Below are positions 59,218 to 64,000 of a stretch of 64,000 nucleotides of DNA, piece after piece. This stretch comes from Nesterenkonia sandarakina (GTDB taxonomy: Bacteria > Actinomycetota > Actinomycetes > Actinomycetales > Micrococcaceae), in the NCBI RefSeq assembly GCF_013410215.1, contig NZ_JACCFQ010000001.1:62001-126000 (forward strand). Reading direction: 5' to 3'. The translations under genes were made by a program, and so were the position numbers. Positions within the stretch are counted from its first letter, which is position 1, and each line of letters opens with the position of its first letter. Under the pieces are notes generated by a model. The model was not told the origin of the DNA, did not search any database, and saw nothing but the letters and a program-made list of their open reading frames with translations.

Positions 59218-62200
59218 GCCCCGCGCTCCCTGGGCGGCAGCCACTTCTTGGATTTGCGGTGCGAATCCTCATCCGCGAGGTCAGCCGCTCCGCCGAACCG
59301 AATCCCCTCGCTGCGGGCCTGCTGTTCACGGGCCCGGCGGCTGCGCGCGGTCTCCCCGGCAGTGTGCACGGTGATCCGACCTGACTCGGCGAACTCCGGC
59401 CCCGAGGCCAGCCCGACCTGCTCGGCGACGAACTCGGTGCAGCGCACCGGGTTGGAGAAGACCTCAATGGTCCAGAGCACCATATAGCTCCAGCCCAGGG
59501 CCTCGAATGCGGCAGGGCGCTGCCGGGAGCGTTCACGCACAGACATCGCGCCGTAGCTCTTGGTCCCGTCCGAGACCATGGCCACCGGGACCATCGACTG
59601 GTCTGGGGTGAACCTGCGGGAGCAGGCGGCCAGGTCCAGGGTGCCACGGAACCCGTCCTCCACCCGTCCGCCGCGAGCCCGGATCCGATCCACCAGGTCC
59701 AGCACCAGCGGGTCGGTCAGCTGCGCGGAGGCGGTGGGGTTGTCCGAGCCCTCCAGGCCCAGGCTGATCAGGTCGTGGATCTGGGCGCCACCACCGGTCA
59801 GCGAGCCGCGGTCCATATCGGTGTGGGAGAGCGAGGTGACCACCCGCAGGTGCTCGCGCGCCCGGGTCAGTGCGATCGCGACGTGTTCCTGGCCGCGCGC
59901 CTCGGAGAGCTCGCCGAAGCGGGTGGCGGGTTCGCCCTTCACAGAACGCCCGAAGCCCAGGCTGAAGATCACGTCATCGCGGACCAGGCCCGCCGCGCGC
60001 TCCACCGGAGTCACGACGAAGCCCTCGCCATGGGCGCCCTGGGTGAAAAACGGCTTGGCCCAGACGTGGTTGGCCAGATTCAGCCGGATCGCATCGGCGA
60101 CTCGGCGCGCATGCCAGGCGGAGCCGGTGACCACGGCCAGCGAATGGCCTCGGCGGGAGCGCACGTGCTCGAAGACCATGTCCACCACCCGGTTGACCTC
60201 ACCGGTGGGCGATTCCACGGCGTCGCGGTATCCGGCTCGTCCGCCGGCCACCAGCTCCACGGTGAACCGGCGGTCCTGGCCGGTGAGCTGCGCGGCGTCG
60301 GGGAGCCGTGTCAGCTGATTCTCGTAGAGGGCAGAGGAGAGCAGCCCGGTCAGCTCCTGGTCCACCCCGCGGTGCACCTGGCGCAGCGCATAGTGCGGCA
60401 GCACGGCCGCCAGCTCGTTGTAGATGGAGGCCGGGCGGTGTTGTTCGGTCTCGCGCGCGAGCGGATCGGCCGAGACGTGGAAGGGCGTGGGTGACCCTGC
60501 CACCGGGTCGCCGAACGCGATCACCTGCTCGGCCCGGGTCACCGCATTCAGCGCGGTGGGCACGGCGAGGGACTCGGCGTCGAGGAGGATGACGACGTCG
60601 GCGCGGTAGTCCATCGGGAACTGCTCACCGAGCCCGAGTGGGGAGGTCATCCAGATCGGGACCAGCGGCTGGGTCACCTTGGGGTTGATCGCCTCCAGAG
60701 CTTCAATGCTCGGCGTGGCATCGCGCAGCATCCCGCGCAGGCTCGCGGCGGCCTGCGGATGGGCCTCCACGGCCGACTTCCAACGCACGGCCAGCGCATG
60801 GCCTAGCCGTTGCGCGCTGGACTCGATGTGCCCGGCATCGGCGTCGCGGAACGTCTCCTCGATGCTGCGCAGGTTCTCTCCGGTGGTCATCGCCAGGTAG
60901 TCGTCCCCCGAGATCATCGCCTCCAGTGCGGACTGCCACCAGGCGAGCTCCAGCTCTTCGGCGACGACGTTCGCGCTGATCTCGCGCTCGGAGAAGTCCT
61001 CCATCAGGTCCCGGAAACCCTGCTCGCGCAGCTGCTCACCGAGCAGGGTGCGCTCCGGAAGGGTCTCCAGCGGCTTCTCGTCGGCGGCAAGGGTCTCCAC
61101 GGTCTCCAGCAGCTGCTCCACCGGCATCTCGCTGAGCGCTCCGGTCTCCACGACCTCGTCGAGCCGCTGCAGCCGGGCCTGGACCTTGCCGAAGGTGTCG
61201 CAGAGCTGGTCCAGCCGGTGCGGCACCTTCGGTGCGGAGCCGGACCTGGCCCACTGGTTCCACTCCTCCCGCTCGGACTGGACGTCGATCAGCGAAGAGT
61301 GCAGATCCCCGATGGCCACACCGGGGCGGACGTACTCCTTGGCGACCCGGCGCAGCCGCGAGCGGGTCACCGACGTCATCTCCACGTTGTTCTGCCGGCG
61401 CCACCAGCCCGGGGCCGTGGCAGCGATCAGGTCGTCCACCGCGCGGACGTAGACATCGTGGCTGAACCTGCCCAGAGATTCCTGGACCCGCTGGAAGAGC
61501 AGCACCTGGCTGTTCCATTCGCTGAAGGTCGCTCCCGGCGTGATGCCAGCGGCCTGACAGGCCGAGACCATCATCTTCTGCAGCTGCGGAAGCTCCTCGC
61601 GCAGCTGCACCACCAGGGCCATCGCGTCGCGGGTCTCCTGGCGGTTGGACAGGCGGGCGTTGAACCAGGGACTGTTCCGGGTCTCAGCGGAGAAGGCACC
61701 GAGCTCTGCGGCGCGCTTGAGCTTCACCGTGATCTGGCTGCGGTCCACGGTGTTGTCCAGCACCGAGCGTTTGAGCCGGACCGAGGTCGACGGCGCCGGG
61801 TTCAGGCTGGTCAGCGCCGCGAGTGCCTGCATGGCCTGGTAGGGCGAGCAGTCCCAGCGGCGACGCACATTGTGCAGCGACTTCACGTGATCCAGCAGCT
61901 GGTGGCGGGACTTCTTCAGCCTCGACTGCAGGGTTCCCAAGCGCGGGGGTTCGGCCCGTTCGTTGCGGCGTATGGCCCGAATGAGCTGGTCACGGATCTC
62001 CTCGGAGGTCGAGGCCGCGGAGATGTTGCCTGCCAGGGTGCCCAGGTGAACCTCGGAGAGCCGGTGCTTGAACTGCTCCAGCGTCGCGGTGCGCTCGGCC
62101 AGCACCAGGACCCGTCTGCCCTGCCACGCGAGCCCGGCGGCGGCGTTGATCGCGGTCTGCGTCTGGCCGGTCCCAGCCGGCGCGGAGATCACCGCAGACT

Positions 62201-63482
62201 GGCCCGCGAGCACGGCATCCAGTGCCGCCTGCTGGTCCGGGTCAGCATCGGCGACCAGACGCTCGTCACGTGGTTCCCGCTGGTCCACCGGGGGCAGCTG
62301 CTGCCGCGCCTGCTCCGCCTGGGTCTGCCCCAGGGGTTCACCGGTGGCCATCGCGTGAATGACGGGATGATCCAGCTGAAGTCCCGAGGGATCACCCAGG
62401 AAGGTCAGGTCCGCGAAGGTGGAGACGTAGAGCTGGCGCCAGACCTGGACCGAGTGCAGCGTCTGCACGCCCCCGGCGATCCGGGCGAGCGCGTCGGCCG
62501 GACGATTCGGATCAAAGCGTGCGGTCACGTAGCCGGTGTTGTGGAACTCCACCGGGTCCAATCGGGTGCTGTGCCGGGTCGCCAGGTGGCGGACCAGGGC
62601 AGGGTTGAGCCGGGCCGCGGCGCTGAACTGGATCTCGAAGTCCCCGCTGCCGTCTTCACGTGGTCGCAGCGTGATCGGCACCAGCATCACCGGAGCGGTG
62701 AAGTCCTCGGTGAAGCGCTCTCCGGAGGAGACCTCGCCGGCGTCCTCGGTCCAGCTCACCACACCGGCGGCCAGGAAGCCGACGTCGATCCCGCGCTCCT
62801 CAGACATCTCCCGGGTCTTCGCCCGGATGCCCTGCGCCGCCTGCTTGCCCAACGTGAACGCACTCTGGTCATTGAGCAGCGTGGAGAGCCGGGTCTTGCG
62901 GCCCGCCATGAGCTGCATCATGCCTGAGGCGTTGGCGTCGGTGAGGTCGATGGCATTGTGCTGGCTTGGGGAGAAGCGCAGCATCGTGTCGTTCTCGGTC
63001 CCGGAGCCCACTGATTCCAACCAGGCAGCCACCGGATCCCGGCCCTGGTCCCGCATGGATGTCGGATCGGCGGAGGCCGCCGACTCTGCAGAGGCCGCGG
63101 AATCAGCAGACGCGGCGGAGGCGGCCGAAGCGGGCGTGGTGGGAGATCCCGGGGAGTCTGGTGAGTCGGGAGAATCTGCGGAGCTCGGCGAGGCGGGGGA
63201 ATGTGGGGAGGCCGGGGAGCTCGGGGAGGCAGGCGAGTGCGGCGAGGCAGGAGACCCTGCAGAGCGCGGGGAATCCGGCGAGTCGGGCGAACCCGGCGAA
63301 CCGGCAGAATCCGTGGTGGGCGCCGAGGCGGCCGAGCCCCCGGAGTCCTCATTCCCCGCGGACCCGGAAGGTCGCGAGGCGGCGCGGGCGTCGTCGTCGG
63401 CGGTGTGCTCCTGGCCCGCAGCTGCGGCCTGCGCATTCTCGAACGGCAGGTCCCGCTCCCCAGCGGCTGGTTCTCTACTCAC
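59205..63482 (-). CDS. superfamily-1 helicase-like protein with degenerate ATPase motifs and Vsr-like C-terminus
   Basis: A 1,425-residue protein laid out like DUF4011-type SF1 helicases: Ser/Pro/Ala-rich tail (45-140), an N-terminal beta region (PVMLVPITLRPREDGSGDFE), ATPase lobe 1 from about 410, a helical insert (510-930), lobe 2 (960-1240) and a Vsr-like end (1260-1350; RERSRQRPAAFEALGWSYMV). The P-loop reads SAPAGTGQTQTAI: Gln440 replaces the essential Lys and Ala434 the first Gly. Walker B is VILLDAESL rather than DEAS, and motif III is GDPVAGSPTP with the Lys/Gln pair lost. Motif VI (ALTRAREHLRVV) is kept. ATP hydrolysis is doubtful. GTG 63482 has GGAAGG upstream. Confidence 0.82.
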   Translation of the reverse strand: MSREPAAGERDLPFENAQAAAAGQEHTADDDARAASRPSGSAGNEDSGGSAASAPTTDSAGSPGSPDSPDSPRSAGSPASPHSPASPSSPASPHSPASPSSADSPDSPDSPGSPTTPASAASAASADSAASAESAASADPTSMRDQGRDPVAAWLESVGSGTENDTMLRFSPSQHNAIDLTDANASGMMQLMAGRKTRLSTLLNDQSAFTLGKQAAQGIRAKTREMSEERGIDVGFLAAGVVSWTEDAGEVSSGERFTEDFTAPVMLVPITLRPREDGSGDFEIQFSAAARLNPALVRHLATRHSTRLDPVEFHNTGYVTARFDPNRPADALARIAGGVQTLHSVQVWRQLYVSTFADLTFLGDPSGLQLDHPVIHAMATGEPLGQTQAEQARQQLPPVDQREPRDERLVADADPDQQAALDAVLAGQSAVISAPAGTGQTQTAINAAAGLAWQGRRVLVLAERTATLEQFKHRLSEVHLGTLAGNISAASTSEEIRDQLIRAIRRNERAEPPRLGTLQSRLKKSRHQLLDHVKSLHNVRRRWDCSPYQAMQALAALTSLNPAPSTSVRLKRSVLDNTVDRSQITVKLKRAAELGAFSAETRNSPWFNARLSNRQETRDAMALVVQLREELPQLQKMMVSACQAAGITPGATFSEWNSQVLLFQRVQESLGRFSHDVYVRAVDDLIAATAPGWWRRQNNVEMTSVTRSRLRRVAKEYVRPGVAIGDLHSSLIDVQSEREEWNQWARSGSAPKVPHRLDQLCDTFGKVQARLQRLDEVVETGALSEMPVEQLLETVETLAADEKPLETLPERTLLGEQLREQGFRDLMEDFSEREISANVVAEELELAWWQSALEAMISGDDYLAMTTGENLRSIEETFRDADAGHIESSAQRLGHALAVRWKSAVEAHPQAAASLRGMLRDATPSIEALEAINPKVTQPLVPIWMTSPLGLGEQFPMDYRADVVILLDAESLAVPTALNAVTRAEQVIAFGDPVAGSPTPFHVSADPLARETEQHRPASIYNELAAVLPHYALRQVHRGVDQELTGLLSSALYENQLTRLPDAAQLTGQDRRFTVELVAGGRAGYRDAVESPTGEVNRVVDMVFEHVRSRRGHSLAVVTGSAWHARRVADAIRLNLANHVWAKPFFTQGAHGEGFVVTPVERAAGLVRDDVIFSLGFGRSVKGEPATRFGELSEARGQEHVAIALTRAREHLRVVTSLSHTDMDRGSLTGGGAQIHDLISLGLEGSDNPTASAQLTDPLVLDLVDRIRARGGRVEDGFRGTLDLAACSRRFTPDQSMVPVAMVSDGTKSYGAMSVRERSRQRPAAFEALGWSYMVLWTIEVFSNPVRCTEFVAEQVGLASGPEFAESGRITVHTAGETARSRRAREQQARSEGIRFGGAADLADEDSHRKSKKWLPPRERGAWKQ
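63141..63299. repeat. Ser-Pro-x repeat region in the helicase-like gene
   Basis: About 53 residues (62-114) consist of SPx triplets (SPG, SPD, SPA, SPH, SPS) encoded by 9- and 18-bp imperfect repeats, followed by an Ala-Ser-rich stretch to residue 139. Low-complexity linker prone to length change. Confidence 0.8.
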
Positions 63483-63655
63483 AGACGACCTTCCAGAATC
63501 CCCAAAGGGATGAGCTTACGCCCACTCCCGCATCCCCGTCTCCCTCAGAGATGACGGGGATCGCTGATAATGACATGGCTTGAAGTCTAATGAGCCCGCG
63601 GGCCCAACCTCCAACAGGTTTCAGCCTGACCTTGAAGCCGCCGGTCCGCTCCCGG

Positions 63656-64000
63656 TCAGCCCAGGAAGTGGACCAATGAGCCGATCAGAAACGCCGAGAT
63701 CGCCAGCCCGGCGAGCAGAAACTCGAGCAGGATTCCCAGACCCACGGCGCGCAGCGCGTACAGGCTCGCGGTGCCCGCGGCGCGGAAGTCCCGGTCCCGG
63801 CGGACGAACTCTGCGCAGAAGAGCCCTGACGCGAAGCCGATGAACAGACCCAGCGGCGGAAGCACGAAGATCCCGATCAGCCCGGTCCCGATGGCGATCA
63901 GGATCGGCCCGCGCGGGATCTGCTGCCGGTGCAGCGAGCGACCGGTCAAGACGGTGGAGCTGCCCCACCCGATCACGGCCAGCACCACGCCGAGCAGCGC
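63656..64000 (-). CDS. DUF456 membrane protein, partial (N-terminus beyond the window)
   Basis: The C-terminal 114 residues of a DUF456 protein, open at base 64000. The motif ILIAIGTGLIGIFVLPPLGLFIG-type segment (residues split by the family GxxGxFxxPPLGxFxG pattern) and the following FASGLFCAEFVRRDRDFRAA and hydrophobic C-terminus are characteristic. DUF456 proteins are small four-helix membrane proteins of unknown role. The 173 bases between this gene and the helicase-like gene show no further feature. Confidence 0.8.
   Translation of the reverse strand, partial: ALLGVVLAVIGWGSSTVLTGRSLHRQQIPRGPILIAIGTGLIGIFVLPPLGLFIGFASGLFCAEFVRRDRDFRAAGTASLYALRAVGLGILLEFLLAGLAISAFLIGSLVHFLG

Noticed and set aside
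60810-62927. A 705-residue open frame on the plus strand
   Set aside because: Antisense to the helicase-like gene; low-complexity and without motifs.

Overview
The window is high-GC bacterial chromosome, densely packed with short intergenic gaps. Gene content (ispH/ispE non-mevalonate isoprenoid genes, Mfd, LpdA-type quinone reductase without the usual cysteine pair, a Pmt-type protein O-mannosyltransferase, FmdB and SAF-domain proteins, IclR-type PcaR, many GTG and apparently leaderless starts) points to an actinobacterium of the order Micrococcales, most likely Micrococcaceae (Arthrobacter/Nesterenkonia-like). No rRNA, CRISPR array, prophage or recognisable insertion sequence is visible. 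No gene-free stretch exceeds about 250 bases.

Layout. 1-2,975: partial MFS exporter, TauE/SafE-type permease, ispH. 3,009-5,640: a membrane protein upstream of ispH, divergent from xseA-xseB (exonuclease VII). 5,654-9,822: DASS/SLC13 anion transporter and two tandem AlaA-type aminotransferases. 9,944-15,697: OpuAC-like lipoprotein without a transporter, divergent TPR protein, APH-type kinase, membrane protein, GNAT. 15,694-22,985: DUF885 hydrolase, LpdA, and a nucleoside-salvage run (purine nucleoside phosphorylase, phosphosugar mutase, deoC). 23,021-29,737: acyltransferase-3, mfd, cation/Ca2+ exchanger, DUF2505. 29,809-32,618: small membrane protein, triple-BON protein and a DevS-like GAF histidine kinase, with a DosR-like box. 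32,817-34,069: pth and rplY with a folded leader. 34,263-39,527: pcaR-pcaF-pcaI-pcaJ (lower beta-ketoadipate pathway) with a strong operator palindrome, and a divergent GltS-type symporter. 39,570-48,172: flavoprotein reductase, prs, glmU, tRNA-Gln, ABC-F ATPase, ispE, rsmA. 48,169-52,353: tatD, an AbiEi/DUF559-type gene bracketed by two related 77-bp palindromic elements, and a long-chain acyl-CoA ligase. 52,408-57,678: rsmI, pmt, a degenerate kinase-like protein, 5-formyl-THF cyclo-ligase, FmdB. 57,658-64,000: SAF protein, a small conserved protein, a 1,425-residue helicase-like protein with ruined Walker motifs, and a partial DUF456 protein.

How the parts work together. Most of the window is housekeeping: isoprenoid precursors (ispH, ispE), ribosome maturation and translation (rsmA, rsmI, pth, rplY, ABC-F, tRNA-Gln), DNA repair (xseAB, mfd), PRPP and UDP-GlcNAc supply (prs, glmU), and nucleoside catabolism to central carbon. 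The accessory signals with most to offer are the palindrome-flanked AbiEi/DUF559 gene (49,298-50,455), the helicase-like protein lacking its P-loop lysine, the pseudokinase downstream of pmt, the foldable rplY leader, the pca operator, and a recurring -10-box-to-start-codon spacing of 6-8 nt that implies many leaderless mRNAs. All functional calls are from reading the sequence; no database search was run.
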